Below, piece after piece: positions 42,291 through 51,690 of a stretch of 64,000 nucleotides of DNA. This DNA comes from DAOUKH01 sp964291475 (GTDB lineage Bacteria; Chloroflexota; Dehalococcoidia; SHYB01). The notes under the pieces are model-generated. The model made no database searches. It saw nothing but the letters and a program-made list of their open reading frames with translations, and had not been told where the DNA came from. Within the stretch, counting starts at the first letter, position 1; every line of letters starts with the position of its first letter. Location of the stretch: contig OZ220072.1 of the NCBI GenBank assembly GCA_964291475.2, forward strand, positions 60,078 to 124,077. The letters are read 5' to 3'. The position numbers and the translations under genes were made by a program.

Positions 42291-43436
42291 CTAGTCGCCC
42301 CTCGCCAGCAGCGACGCGTTGGGCACGGCGGAGAGGCACCAGTAGAGGATGTTCCGGCAGTCGGGCACCTGGCGCTCGCCGGCCTCCCAGCGGAGCTGGC
42401 GCACCGCCTCCGCGTGGTTGTTCCACCCTTGCAGATAGGCCTCGCTCAGCATGCCGCCGCTGGTGTTCATGGGGTACTCGCCGCCGAGCTCGATCCGGCC
42501 GTCTTGCACCCACTGGAGACCCTCGCCGCGCGGCGCGAAGCCGAAGCCTTCGAGGCCCCAGAGCGCCGACACGCTGAAGTTGTCGTAGACCTGCAGCGCG
42601 TCGATGTCGCCGAGGCCGACGCCGAGCGGGTCGAGCAAGTCCTTGCGCATGGAAGCGCACGCCTCGGCCCAGAAGTCGGGGTCGACGTACTGCTCGCGGA
42701 TGGTGGCGCGCTCCGCCGCTCCTTGGATGAGCACCGGCGTGTGCTTGAGGTCCTTGGCCCGCTCGGTCGAGGTCACGATGTAGAGGACGGCGCCGTCGTT
42801 CACCAGACAGTAGTCGAAGAGGCGGAGCGGCCGGGCCACGTAGCGGGCTTCTAGGTACTCGTCGATGGTGAAGGGTTTCTGCATCACCGCTTTGGGGTTC
42901 ATCGAGGCGTGCTTGCGGAAGGCGACGGGGATCGCCCCGAGCTCACGCTCCGTGCCGCCGTAGAGGTGCTGGTAGCGGGTGAAGGCCAGCGAGTACTGCG
43001 CCCCCGGCGACGCCATGCCGTAGATGGAGTCGTAGAGGTCGCCCTGGGTGGGGCCGCCGCCGAAGACCTGCGCCTGGCTGCGGAACGTCACCGAGTTGAA
43101 CATGGCGACGTAGTCGGCGAGCCCGTGGTGGACTGCCATCGCGGCGTGAATCAGTGCGACGGAGCACATGCGCCCCGCGGAGGGGTAGCCGGCGAGGAAG
43201 CGCACGTCGGTGAGGCCGGAGCGGTAGGCGAACGGCTCGTAGAACTGGTTGCCGCCGACGACGAGCCCGTCGATTTGGCTGACGTCGATGCCGGCGTCGT
43301 CGCAGGCCTCGCGGAGGACGTGGATCGCGAGTTCTTCTTTGGTGCGCTCGGGGTCGCGGGTCTTATACAGCTCGTGGAAGTCGCTGGTCGCGATGCCCAC
43401 GATGGCGGTCTGGCCTGCGAGCGCTTTATCGGTCAT
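42291..43436 (-). CDS. thiolase-like protein (SCP-x/lipid-transfer family), Cys nucleophile absent
   Basis: 381 residues; starts ALAGQTAIVGIATSDFHELY. Thiolase fold with ELAIHVLREACDDAGID, ALIHAAMAVHHGLADYV and NTSGGMLSEAYLQG near the C-terminus. By alignment the nucleophile position is glycine in SAGRMCS; a nearby cysteine three residues later is out of register, so I treat it as non-canonical. First gene of the operon running to 40137. Most similar in its C-terminal half to the protein at 20490. Confidence 0.82.
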   Translation of the reverse strand: MTDKALAGQTAIVGIATSDFHELYKTRDPERTKEELAIHVLREACDDAGIDVSQIDGLVVGGNQFYEPFAYRSGLTDVRFLAGYPSAGRMCSVALIHAAMAVHHGLADYVAMFNSVTFRSQAQVFGGGPTQGDLYDSIYGMASPGAQYSLAFTRYQHLYGGTERELGAIPVAFRKHASMNPKAVMQKPFTIDEYLEARYVARPLRLFDYCLVNDGAVLYIVTSTERAKDLKHTPVLIQGAAERATIREQYVDPDFWAEACASMRKDLLDPLGVGLGDIDALQVYDNFSVSALWGLEGFGFAPRGEGLQWVQDGRIELGGEYPMNTSGGMLSEAYLQGWNNHAEAVRQLRWEAGERQVPDCRNILYWCLSAVPNASLLARGD

Positions 43437-43516
43437 GGGGTTGCCTGTTCAGAAGTCGGAAGGCAGGGGGAGACTAGCCCCCGCGCTTCGACACTGTCAA
43501 GGCAGGGCCCCGCCGC

Positions 43517-44542
43517 CTAGTTGTCGTGGGCGGCCTCGACGAAGCGGACGTCGAACGCGTGCTCGACGTCGAAGGGCGCCGATAGCGCGTCGAATGCGGT
43601 CAGGTGGTCGTAGAGCGCCTGCCACTGCGCCTCCGTCATCGAGCCCAACCCGCGCTGCGCGGTGACGTCGCTCTCCGCGCTTGCCAGCTCCCGCCGCAAC
43701 ATGAAGCGCTGGTGCTCCCGGTCTTCCAAGGGTGCGAACTCGAGAATGATGTCGAGCGTCGCCTCTTCGTTCTCCATGGCGAACTCGACGGCCCGCAGCG
43801 TAGCCGCGACGAACCGCTCGATCACGTCGGACTTCTCCTCCAGCGTGTCGCCGTTGACGACGTAGGTGAGGCCGAGCTGCGGCACCCCGAAGTCGACGGG
43901 GTCGAAGACCGTGACGGGGAAGCCGAGGTTCGCCAGGACGTTGGGCTCGTTGGCCTTGAAGACAGCCAGCACATCTACCTGGCCCTCGCTGAGGACGCGG
44001 GGATCGAAGCCGACGCGGATCTCTTCGATGGCCGACCGGTCGACGCCGGCGGCTTGGAGGATTGCGAGGTAGGCCGGGGGTACCGTCGTCTTGTAGCCGA
44101 AGCGCTTGCCTTCCCAGTCCTTGGGCGTGGCGATGCCGGAGGACTCGAGCGCGATGAAGGCCTGCTGGCCCTCGTGTCCAAAGAGGGTCACGGCGGTGAT
44201 GGGGACGCCGTCGGCGTTCCGTTGGAGGACATCGCCGGCGTCGGCGGTCGTGATATCGATCTCACCGGAGGCGAGAAGCGGGATGTGCTGCCCGCCCTGC
44301 GAGTGCAGAATCTCGACCTGCAGACCCTCGTCGGCGAAGTAGCCCTGCTTCTCCGCCACGAACGCGGCCGCGAACGGAAGGTTGGCTTGGGGCTTGAAGC
44401 CGGTCATGAACCTCACCTGGTCGGGTTCGTCCGAGCCGCATGCGACAACCGCAAGCGCCGCCGCGAACATGGCCGCGAGGAGCGCGGCCAGGCCCCTTCC
44501 ACCCAAGCGGCGTTTCCGCTGGCCGACGATCATTCTCGACAT
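43517..44542 (-). CDS. ABC-type substrate-binding lipoprotein (NMT1/THI5/SsuA-like)
   Basis: 341 residues from ATG 44542, with AAAGGAG upstream. Signal peptide ending in lipobox VVAC, then the NMT1/THI5 fold: AAFVAEKQGYFADEGLQVEIL, GGQHIPLLASGEIDITTAD, WEGKRFGYK and RFVAATLRAVEFAMEN. Such proteins deliver pyrimidine-like, sulfonate or aromatic compounds to ABC importers. No permease or ATPase gene is adjacent, so it either works with a distant transporter or is a sensor. It lies downstream of the F420 genes on the same strand, 23 bases after the oxidoreductase. Confidence 0.82.
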   Translation of the reverse strand: MSRMIVGQRKRRLGGRGLAALLAAMFAAALAVVACGSDEPDQVRFMTGFKPQANLPFAAAFVAEKQGYFADEGLQVEILHSQGGQHIPLLASGEIDITTADAGDVLQRNADGVPITAVTLFGHEGQQAFIALESSGIATPKDWEGKRFGYKTTVPPAYLAILQAAGVDRSAIEEIRVGFDPRVLSEGQVDVLAVFKANEPNVLANLGFPVTVFDPVDFGVPQLGLTYVVNGDTLEEKSDVIERFVAATLRAVEFAMENEEATLDIILEFAPLEDREHQRFMLRRELASAESDVTAQRGLGSMTEAQWQALYDHLTAFDALSAPFDVEHAFDVRFVEAAHDN

Positions 44543-44565
44543 CGGTACTCCTTTGCGTTGGTGCG

Positions 44566-45555
44566 TTACCGGCTGGCGACCCTCGCTCCGCGAATGATCG
44601 GCGCGACGTCGCTGATGAAGGTCTCGATCTGGCCGGGCTGGTCGAACGAAGCGAAGCGGACCACAATCTCCTCCGCGCCCGCTTCGGCGTACTCGGCGAG
44701 GCGGCGGGCGACCGGCTCCGCCCCGGCGAAGGGCCCCCACTTGTCGGCCCAGAAGTTCAGGCCGTAGTAGCGGCGGATGAAGTCGTCGGCCTCGGCAACG
44801 GCCGCCTCCTCGTCCTCTCGGATGTTGACCGTGACGTAGAAGACGGCGCGCAGGGCGTTGGGGTCGCGGCCAGCCTCCTCGGCGTGGCCGCGGACGCGGC
44901 GCAGCACCTCGGCGAAGTCCTCCGGCGAGTCGGAAATGCCGATCACGCCGTCGGCGTAGCGGCCGGCGCGGCGGTACTGGGCCTCGCCGCCCGTGGCGAG
45001 GTGGCAGGCGAGGAGAAACGGGACGCCGCCGCCCTGCACGGGTTTCGGGTCGAGCGTGGCGTCACGGACGGTGTGGAAGCGGCCCTCATGGGTCACTCCG
45101 TCCTCGGTCCAGAGGCGCTGGCACAGCCGGACGATCTCGGTCATGCGAGCGCCGCGTTCTTTGGGGTCGACACCCGCGGCGAGCCACTCGTTGCGTTGGG
45201 CCTCGTTGAAGGCGCCGCCGACGCCGACGCCGAGGTCGAGCCGCCCACCGGAGATGACGTCGACCGCGGCGGCGGTCTGCGCGAGGAGTACGGGCTGGCG
45301 CAGCGGTGCGAGGAGCACCGCGGTTCCCAAACGTACACGACTGGTGCGGGCCGCCACCGCCGCGAGCGTGGCAAGCGGTTCGAGCCGGGGCTTGGCGACG
45401 AGGCTGTCGCCGGCCCATACGGAGTCGAACCCCAGCGCTTCGGCGCGCTCGGCGAGGTCGAGCACCGAGGCGGGGGACGTTCCTTCGTTCCGCCTGTTCT
45501 CGCCGAAAAGCAGGCCGCGCGTGGGGAGCAGGAGGCCGAGGCGGGGCGCGGTCAC
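44566..45555 (-). CDS. LLM class oxidoreductase, probably F420-dependent
   Basis: 329 residues. The GTG start overlaps the cofC stop (GTGA). Luciferase-like barrel with LGLLLPTRGLLFGE, FDSVWAGDSLVAKPRLEPL, TSRVRLGTAVLLAPLRQPV and GGRLDLGVGVGG; this pattern fits the F420-dependent branch better than the two-component monooxygenases. Coupling to cofC and cofD supports F420 as cofactor. It likely carries out a hydride transfer or oxidation on an organic substrate yet unknown. Confidence 0.82.
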   Translation of the reverse strand: MTAPRLGLLLPTRGLLFGENRRNEGTSPASVLDLAERAEALGFDSVWAGDSLVAKPRLEPLATLAAVAARTSRVRLGTAVLLAPLRQPVLLAQTAAAVDVISGGRLDLGVGVGGAFNEAQRNEWLAAGVDPKERGARMTEIVRLCQRLWTEDGVTHEGRFHTVRDATLDPKPVQGGGVPFLLACHLATGGEAQYRRAGRYADGVIGISDSPEDFAEVLRRVRGHAEEAGRDPNALRAVFYVTVNIREDEEAAVAEADDFIRRYYGLNFWADKWGPFAGAEPVARRLAEYAEAGAEEIVVRFASFDQPGQIETFISDVAPIIRGARVASR

Positions 45556-46235
45556 GCGGGCGTCTCCTCCGCGGTGGACGCGAAGGCGTCCTCGGGGATG
45601 CGCCGCCGCCAGCGGTCGAGATCGGCGTCGAGGCTGGGCCGCGCCGCGCGGTAGATGCCGAGGCCGTAAGGGGTGTCGAGGTCGAAGGCGAGTCCGGGCC
45701 GGTCGATGGTCTCGCAGGGGATGCCGGCCCTGCGGCAAAGTTGGGCGTGCGTGGGGAGGCTATCCCTGCCGAAACGCAGCGGAGGCAGCATGCCGCGGGG
45801 GGCGAGCAGTCCGTTCGTGCCCCCGTCGCGGGCCGCCTTGGCGAGCACTGTCCGGCTCAGTCCCTCGGAGGCGCCGGTGATGAAATCGACGTCGCCGGGT
45901 ACGACGAGGCCAAGGTCGGCGGGCAGGATGAGCACGGCGGAGGCGCCGTCTCCATAGGCGTCGCGCGCCGCCGCTTCGAGGGCGGGGTTGAGGGCCGCGG
46001 TGTCGCCGAGCCACGCCGCGCCGCGCCGAGTGGCGGCGTCGCGCACCCAGCGGTCGCCGCCGACCACCCGCGTCTCCGCGATGGCGTCGGCGCCGGCGAC
46101 CGCGCCGAGCACGTGGTCGAGCATCAAGAGGGCGAGCGCGGCACGCGAGCGCGGGTCGAGGACGTGCCGCAGGCGACGCTTGGCCGTCGCCAGCGGCTTC
46201 ATGGGGACAAGGCAGATGATGGGGCCGGCGGTCAT
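45552..46235 (-). CDS. cofC: 2-phospho-L-lactate (or phosphoenolpyruvate) guanylyltransferase
   Basis: 227 residues from the ATG overlapping the cofD stop (ATGA). The nucleotidyltransferase start CLVPMKPLATAKRRL and the metal-binding LILPADLGLVVPGD are typical of CofC/FbiD, as are GGTNGLLAPRG and FDLDTPYGL. It activates phospholactate or PEP with GTP for the transfer step carried out by CofD in F420 synthesis. Middle gene of a tightly coupled cofD-cofC-oxidoreductase operon. Confidence 0.88.
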   Translation of the reverse strand: MTAGPIICLVPMKPLATAKRRLRHVLDPRSRAALALLMLDHVLGAVAGADAIAETRVVGGDRWVRDAATRRGAAWLGDTAALNPALEAAARDAYGDGASAVLILPADLGLVVPGDVDFITGASEGLSRTVLAKAARDGGTNGLLAPRGMLPPLRFGRDSLPTHAQLCRRAGIPCETIDRPGLAFDLDTPYGLGIYRAARPSLDADLDRWRRRIPEDAFASTAEETPA

Positions 46236-47161
46236 TGGGCCGTTTCCCGTGCGCCGAGGCGTGCTGTGGCGACCTCCAGCACCTCGCGGGCGAGGCGCTT
46301 CTTCGCGGCGTCGTCGGACATGATCGTGTCTCGCATAACCGGCTCGATGCCCTGCGCGCGCACCGCGTCGGCCTCCGAGGCGTCCTCGTGGTCGATGACC
46401 AACACGTCGCAGAGCCCTGCGAGGCGTTTGGCGACGCCGGCGCTGTTCACGTCCTCGCCGAGCTCGCCCATGAGCTTGGCGGCGGGGCCGCGCAGCGCCC
46501 GTCCACCCACGAGGGGGCTGACCGCGACGCGGGGACCGTGGAAGCCCGCCACGCGCTCGCGGATGCCGGCCACGGCGAGGATCGGCGCGATGCTGATGAC
46601 GGGGTTGGAGGGGCAGAAGACGATGGCGTCGGCTTCGTCGAGAGCTTGCGCCGCGGCGGGGGACGGGACGGCCTCGCCGCCGCCTTGGTAGGAGACGCCG
46701 GTGGCGACGGGCTCGCACCGGTGCTCGACGAAGTAGCTTTGCAGCGAGAGCGGGCCGTCAAGCGTCTCGATGATGGTGCGCAGCCGGTCGTCGGTGGCGG
46801 GGGCGAGGCCGCAGGGAACGCCGAGACGCTGCGAGAGGTCATGGGTGACCTGGGTGAGGGAGAGGCCGTCGCGGAGCATGCGCGTTCGGAGGACGTGGGT
46901 CGCGAGGTCGAGGTCGCCTAGCGAGAACCAGCTTTCCTCGCCGTAGCGGCGGAACATCTCGATGCCGTGGAAGGTCTCGCCGGCGAGACCCCAGCCCCGC
47001 TCTTGGTCGACCAGACCCGCGAGGGTGTACATCTGCGTGTCGAGGTCGGGGGAGACGTGGAGTCCATAGAAGGTTTCGTCGTCGCCCGTGTTTGAGATGA
47101 CCGTCAGCCGCGCCGGGTCGGCCACGCGGCTCAGGCCCCAGGAGAGCTTGGCGCCGCCCAC
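46232..47161 (-). CDS. cofD: 2-phospho-L-lactate transferase, start codon unresolved
   Basis: At least 309 residues. GGAKLSWGL, VISNTGDDETFYGLHVSPD, MYTLAG and the substrate-loop FCPSNPVISIAPIL identify CofD, which joins the activated phospho-acid to Fo. The GTG at 47161 is the first standard start, but the conserved strand before it (RIAALAGGV) is present in the same open frame just upstream, and the true protein must include it. I find no in-frame ATG, GTG or TTG there within reach, so it uses a rare start or carries a sequence error. Confidence 0.87.
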   Translation of the reverse strand: MGGAKLSWGLSRVADPARLTVISNTGDDETFYGLHVSPDLDTQMYTLAGLVDQERGWGLAGETFHGIEMFRRYGEESWFSLGDLDLATHVLRTRMLRDGLSLTQVTHDLSQRLGVPCGLAPATDDRLRTIIETLDGPLSLQSYFVEHRCEPVATGVSYQGGGEAVPSPAAAQALDEADAIVFCPSNPVISIAPILAVAGIRERVAGFHGPRVAVSPLVGGRALRGPAAKLMGELGEDVNSAGVAKRLAGLCDVLVIDHEDASEADAVRAQGIEPVMRDTIMSDDAAKKRLAREVLEVATARLGARETAQ

Positions 47162-47398
47162 GCCCCCAGCGAGGGCCGCAATCCGGAGCGCGCTCGGCTG
47201 TCTCTCGTCTATGTCGGGTCCGCCTTCGGCCGGGCGCCCTCGATAGGGCCGTCTCTCTGACAGGCGAATTCTAGCATACGCGTCCGAGCCGGTCGGGGTG
47301 CGCTGGAACTTCGCGGGCTATGGATATAGGCTACGAGCGAGAAGCGGCCCGCCGCGCAGGCTGGAGCCGGGAGCGGCGGTGAGAGCGGAGAATGCCCG

Positions 47399-47713
47399 AT
47401 GGATACAACCAGTTCGCAGGAAGACAGATTCGAAGAGGCCGAACGGGGCTTGGACTGGCTGGAGAAGCTCGAGGCCTTGCAGGCCCGCTCGGCCTCCGAC
47501 CGGGCCGCGTACGAGGTCGCGGAGTACGTGATGAAGCTGCGGGCGGCGGTAACCGAGTTGGCCGGAGACCGCACCGGCCCCGAGCTCGCGGAGGCCGTGG
47601 GGTTGAAGACGGCGCTTCTGGTGGAAGAGCTGCGGCGGGCAGGGGATGACGACTACTGGAACACGAGGATCCGCCCTGCCTTGCTGAAGTCGGACTTTCC
47701 CCGGCCGTCCTAG
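47399..47713 (+). CDS. small hypothetical protein, helical
   Basis: 104 residues, acidic, predicted largely helical: ERGLDWLEKLEALQARSA and YVMKLRAAVTELAGD look like amphipathic helices. No recognised domain, signal peptide or membrane segment. The ATG at 47399 has no strong ribosome site. It is divergent from cofD across a 237-base gap with no clear motif and lies 64 bases before the fused CoA-transferase. A regulator or subunit role cannot be judged. Confidence 0.5.
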   Translation: MDTTSSQEDRFEEAERGLDWLEKLEALQARSASDRAAYEVAEYVMKLRAAVTELAGDRTGPELAEAVGLKTALLVEELRRAGDDDYWNTRIRPALLKSDFPRPS

Positions 47714-47777
47714 CCGGTCTCAGGGTTGGCTGCCAAGGGCGGTAGCACCCATCTTCCCCAGGCGCGGAAGGCGCACC

Positions 47778-50159
47778 ATGACCGACGAGACCCGCCCCAC
47801 CGTCTTCCGAGGGCTCAACGTCCTCGACTTGTCGCGAGGGTTCGCCGGGGCCTTGGCGACCATGGTGATGGCCGATAACGGCGCCGCCGTGGTCCGCGTC
47901 GCGCAGGCGGGCGCGCTCGACCCCCTCGCCGCACTTCCCGGCTATCACCAGTGGCACCGTGGCAAGGAGCGCGTTGACCTCGACCTGCGCGGCAAGGCCG
48001 GTCTGGCACGCGCTGCCCAACTGGCGCGCGAGGCCGACGTGCTGGTCGAGACCTTCCCGCCGGGAACGGCGGAGCGCTTGGGCCTTGACTACGCCACGCT
48101 GTCAGTGTTGAACCCGGGGCTGGTGCATTGCTCGATCACTGGGTTCGGTGAAAGGGGGCGCTACGCGGGCTACAACGACCACGAGGGCGTCGTCGCGGCC
48201 GCTGCCGGACGGATGCGGGAGTTCGGGCGCATGTTCGGCGTCGACCGCCCCGTCTTCTCCTCGGTGCGGGTGGCGAGCTTCGGCGCGTCGCAGACGGCGC
48301 TGCAGGGCATCGCGGCGGCGCTGATCGTGCGCCACCGCACCGGACGCGGCCAGCGCGTCTCCACGAGCCTCCTGCGCAGCCTCATCCCCTACGACATGGG
48401 CGGCTGGCTCGCCCTGCAGGTTGCGGAAATGCGGACGCCCGGCGGCATGGGCGCGACGCCCATGCTGGGCTACATGCCCGTCCGCACCAGGGATGGGCGG
48501 TGGATTCAGTTCGCCAATTGGGCGCCGCACCTCTTCTGGAACCAGCTCGACGCCGTAGGGCTCGGCCACCTGAAGGACGCCCCGCGCTTCGCCAAGATGC
48601 CCAACGAAGCCGCCGAGCAGGACAAGGCCGCCTTCTGGGAGATGCTGCTCGGTGAGATGGGCCAGAAGGACTACGACGAGTGGATGTGCATCTTCCTCGA
48701 GCGCAGCGTCGGGGCCGACGGCTTCCGGCAGGGCGACGAGGGGATGGACCACCCCCAGGCGCGGCACAACGGTCACGTCGTCGCGCTGCGGCATCCGGTG
48801 CTTGGCGACACGGAGCAGCTCGGGCCGCTCGTGAACTTCAGCGAGACGCCTTCGCGCATATCGGTCGACACGAGCGCTGAGTGGAACACTCGCCGCAACG
48901 GGGCCCCGCCCGCCGCCGGGACGATGCCAGAGCATGCTCTGAGCGGCTTCACCGTCCTGGAAATGGCGGTCCAATACGCCGCCCCCTTCGGCCCGAGCCT
49001 GCTCGCCGATATGGGCGCGCGCATCATCAAGATCGAGCCCCTCGACGGTGATGCCATGCGTCTCATTCCTCCGATCGGGGTCAAGACGACGCAGGGCAAG
49101 GAGTCGATCGCGGTCGACCTCAAGTCGCCGGAGGGCCGGGAGATCGTGCGGCGGCTCGCGGAGCGCGCCGACCTCGTCATGCACAACTACCGGCCCGGCG
49201 TCCCCGAGCGTCTGGGCATCGACTACGAAACGCTGCGCAAGGTGAATCCCGGCATCGTCTATCTCTACGCCGGCGCCTATGGAAGCGACGGCCCCTACGC
49301 GCACATGCCGGCCTACCACCCCATCGCGGGGGCCATCGCCGGCGGCGTGTCGCATCAGGCCGGCGCGGGAGTGCCGCCCCCGGCGGATGCCGACTTGAGC
49401 ATGGAGGAGATCAAGGCCGCCTCGCTTCGCCTTGCCAAGGCCAACGAGGGCAACCCGGACACGAACTCGGCGATGGTCGTGGGCACGGCGATGCTGCTCG
49501 GCCTGCTCGCCAAGGTGCGGCACGGCGTCGGACAGGAGATGCTGACCACCATGCTCTGCGCCAACGGCTACGCGCTCAGCGAGGAATGGGTCCGCTACGA
49601 GGACAAGGCGGCGCGCCGGGAGCTCGACGCCGACTTGCTTGGACTCGACGCGCTCTACCGGCTCTACGAGACGGCGGAGGGATGGGTCTTCCTGGGCTGC
49701 CTCGGACAGGAGGAGTGGGAGACCCTGTGCGCCGCGCTCGGCGAGCCCGGCCTCGCTGCGGACGAACGATTCGCCTCTCCGGACGCCCGGCTTGAGCACG
49801 ACGAGGACCTCGTCGCCGCGCTCGCCGCCGTCTTCAGGCGCCGCACCGCCGGCGAGTGGGAGGCCGACCTCGCCCCGCAGGGCGTGGGTTGCGTCCGCGC
49901 CGACCGGCACACCTTCGCCGAGTTCCTGGACGGCGACCCCCAGGCCCGCGACCTTGGCCTGATCGCCGACGTCGTCCACCCCGTGCTCGGTCCGCACTGG
50001 CGCCACGGGGCGACGGTCGAACTCTCCGAGTCGCCACCCAGGCTGCGGGAGGCGAACGTCAACGGCCAGCACACCCGGGCCATCCTCGTCGAAATCGGCT
50101 ACACGGAGGCGGAGGTGGCGTCGCTCAAGGAACGGGGCATCGTCAACTACCCAGACTAG
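47778..50159 (+). CDS. fused A-B CaiB/BaiF class III CoA-transferase
   Basis: 793 residues. A-type domain up to about residue 380, the most divergent A half: its N-terminal block is shorter (VAQAGALDPLAALPG), and Ser167 in VASFGAS takes the catalytic position. The B-type domain starts near residue 393 (LSGFTVLEMAVQYAAPFGP) and has the catalytic Asp561 in NPDTNSAM. Its central block (YRLYETAEGWVFLG) lacks the GNR...APHG signature. The linker is short (NGAPPAAGTMPEH). The order A then B is kept. Confidence 0.87.
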   Translation: MTDETRPTVFRGLNVLDLSRGFAGALATMVMADNGAAVVRVAQAGALDPLAALPGYHQWHRGKERVDLDLRGKAGLARAAQLAREADVLVETFPPGTAERLGLDYATLSVLNPGLVHCSITGFGERGRYAGYNDHEGVVAAAAGRMREFGRMFGVDRPVFSSVRVASFGASQTALQGIAAALIVRHRTGRGQRVSTSLLRSLIPYDMGGWLALQVAEMRTPGGMGATPMLGYMPVRTRDGRWIQFANWAPHLFWNQLDAVGLGHLKDAPRFAKMPNEAAEQDKAAFWEMLLGEMGQKDYDEWMCIFLERSVGADGFRQGDEGMDHPQARHNGHVVALRHPVLGDTEQLGPLVNFSETPSRISVDTSAEWNTRRNGAPPAAGTMPEHALSGFTVLEMAVQYAAPFGPSLLADMGARIIKIEPLDGDAMRLIPPIGVKTTQGKESIAVDLKSPEGREIVRRLAERADLVMHNYRPGVPERLGIDYETLRKVNPGIVYLYAGAYGSDGPYAHMPAYHPIAGAIAGGVSHQAGAGVPPPADADLSMEEIKAASLRLAKANEGNPDTNSAMVVGTAMLLGLLAKVRHGVGQEMLTTMLCANGYALSEEWVRYEDKAARRELDADLLGLDALYRLYETAEGWVFLGCLGQEEWETLCAALGEPGLAADERFASPDARLEHDEDLVAALAAVFRRRTAGEWEADLAPQGVGCVRADRHTFAEFLDGDPQARDLGLIADVVHPVLGPHWRHGATVELSESPPRLREANVNGQHTRAILVEIGYTEAEVASLKERGIVNYPD

Positions 50160-50183
50160 CGAGAACACCCTAGACTCGATTCC

Positions 50184-51605
50184 ATGCTGAAGACCCTGCG
50201 CGGAGCGGCGGTCATCCTTTCGGGCCTGTTGCTCGCGGCGCTCGCGGTCTCGTGCGGCACTGACGCGGTCGATCCTACCGCCGCCTCGCCCACGTCGCCG
50301 CCGACCTCGACGGCACCGCGCACGGCGGCCCCGACGGCTGCCGCGCCGACGACGGAGCCCACGGCGACGCAACTTCCAACCGCCTCCACACCTACGACGC
50401 GACCTGCCACGCCGTCCCCAGTACCCGTCATGGCGTCTCCGACGCCCACGTCGGCGGCATCCAACACTCCGTCACCGCCACCCACGCCGCTTCCAACGGC
50501 CCCGCCGCCCGCTACGGACGCTGCGCCGCTGCGGCCCTTGACCGTGGTTCGCGCCTTCGAGCACTTGGACTTTCGCGGCCTCACCAACCTGACGCAGCCT
50601 GCTGCTGGCGACGACCGCCTCTTCGTCACCGAGCAGTCCGGACGTGTGCTCGCCTTCGCCAACGATGAGGACGCGCGGGAGACCGAGGTATTCCTCGATA
50701 TCAGAGACCGGGTGAACGATGGGGGCTCGGAGGAAGGTCTGCTGGGCTTGGCGTTCGACCTCCGGTATGACGAGAACGGGTACGTCTACGTCTACTACTC
50801 CGCTTCGGGACCAAGACGGTCGGTGGTTTCCCGGTTCCAGGCAAGGGCGGATGGCCGAGAAGCGGACCCCGAGAGCGAGTTGGTCATCATGGAGATCGAC
50901 CAGCCCTACCGTAACCATAACGGCGGGCAACTGGCGTTCGGCCCCGACGGCTTCCTCTATGTCGGCCTGGGAGACGGCGGCGCGGCGGGCGACCCGCAGG
51001 GCCACGGCCGAAACAGCGCGACGCTGCTGGGGTCGATCCTGCGCATCGACGTGTCCAACTCCACCGCCGAGACTCCCTACACGCTGCCGGCTGACAACCC
51101 GTTCGCCGGCGACCCCAACTCCCGTGGCGAGATCTGGGCCTACGGGCTTCGCAACCCGTGGCGGTTCTCCTTCGACCGTGAGACGGGCCGCTTGTGGGCA
51201 GGCGACGTGGGCCAGAACAGGGTGGAGGAGTTGGATGTCATTGAGCAGGGCGGCGACTACGGCTGGAAGACACTGGAGGGGTCCCAGTGTTTTTCACCGG
51301 CCACGGGCTGCGATCCTGCCGGCACCGTCCTGCCCGTGTGGGAGTATCCCCTCAACGACGGCAACTGTTCGGTGATCGGCGGCTACGTCTATCGTGGGGA
51401 GCGTGTGCCGTCGCTGGCCGGGGCGTACGTCTTCGGCGACTTCTGTTCGGGTCGGATATGGGCGCTCCGCTACGACGGCCAACAGGTGACCGAACACATC
51501 CTGCTGGCCGACACCGACCTGCGCATTGCCTCCTTCGGTGAAGACCGGGAGGGGGAGCTGTACGTGCTCTCTCAGAGCGAGGGCATCTACCGGCTCATCC
51601 CTTAG
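50184..51605 (+). CDS. PQQ-dependent sugar dehydrogenase lipoprotein (GSDH/sorbosone family)
   Basis: 473 residues. Signal peptide with lipobox AVSC, then about 90 residues rich in Thr, Pro and Ala (residues ~28-118) forming a flexible tether, then a six-bladed beta-propeller. Blade motifs include DDRLFVTEQSGRV, EGLLGLAFDLRY, NHNGGQLAFGPDGFLYVGLG and RNPWRFSFDRETG; the NHNGG histidine and the RNPWR arginine are active-site residues in soluble glucose dehydrogenases. It probably oxidises an extracellular aldose or similar sugar. No PQQ synthesis genes are in the window. Confidence 0.85.
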   Translation: MLKTLRGAAVILSGLLLAALAVSCGTDAVDPTAASPTSPPTSTAPRTAAPTAAAPTTEPTATQLPTASTPTTRPATPSPVPVMASPTPTSAASNTPSPPPTPLPTAPPPATDAAPLRPLTVVRAFEHLDFRGLTNLTQPAAGDDRLFVTEQSGRVLAFANDEDARETEVFLDIRDRVNDGGSEEGLLGLAFDLRYDENGYVYVYYSASGPRRSVVSRFQARADGREADPESELVIMEIDQPYRNHNGGQLAFGPDGFLYVGLGDGGAAGDPQGHGRNSATLLGSILRIDVSNSTAETPYTLPADNPFAGDPNSRGEIWAYGLRNPWRFSFDRETGRLWAGDVGQNRVEELDVIEQGGDYGWKTLEGSQCFSPATGCDPAGTVLPVWEYPLNDGNCSVIGGYVYRGERVPSLAGAYVFGDFCSGRIWALRYDGQQVTEHILLADTDLRIASFGEDREGELYVLSQSEGIYRLIP

Positions 51606-51690
51606 CCCGGCACGTTTCGATAGGGTTGGGGCGGCTATAATACCGGCCACCAGCGGTCCAAGTGCGCGGGTCTGACAGAAGGAGGGCGGT

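Noticed and set aside
51636..51641. TATAAT upstream of the amidohydrolase at 51691 as a promoter
   Set aside because: Perfect -10 box, but no recognisable -35 box at proper spacing; left out of the feature list.
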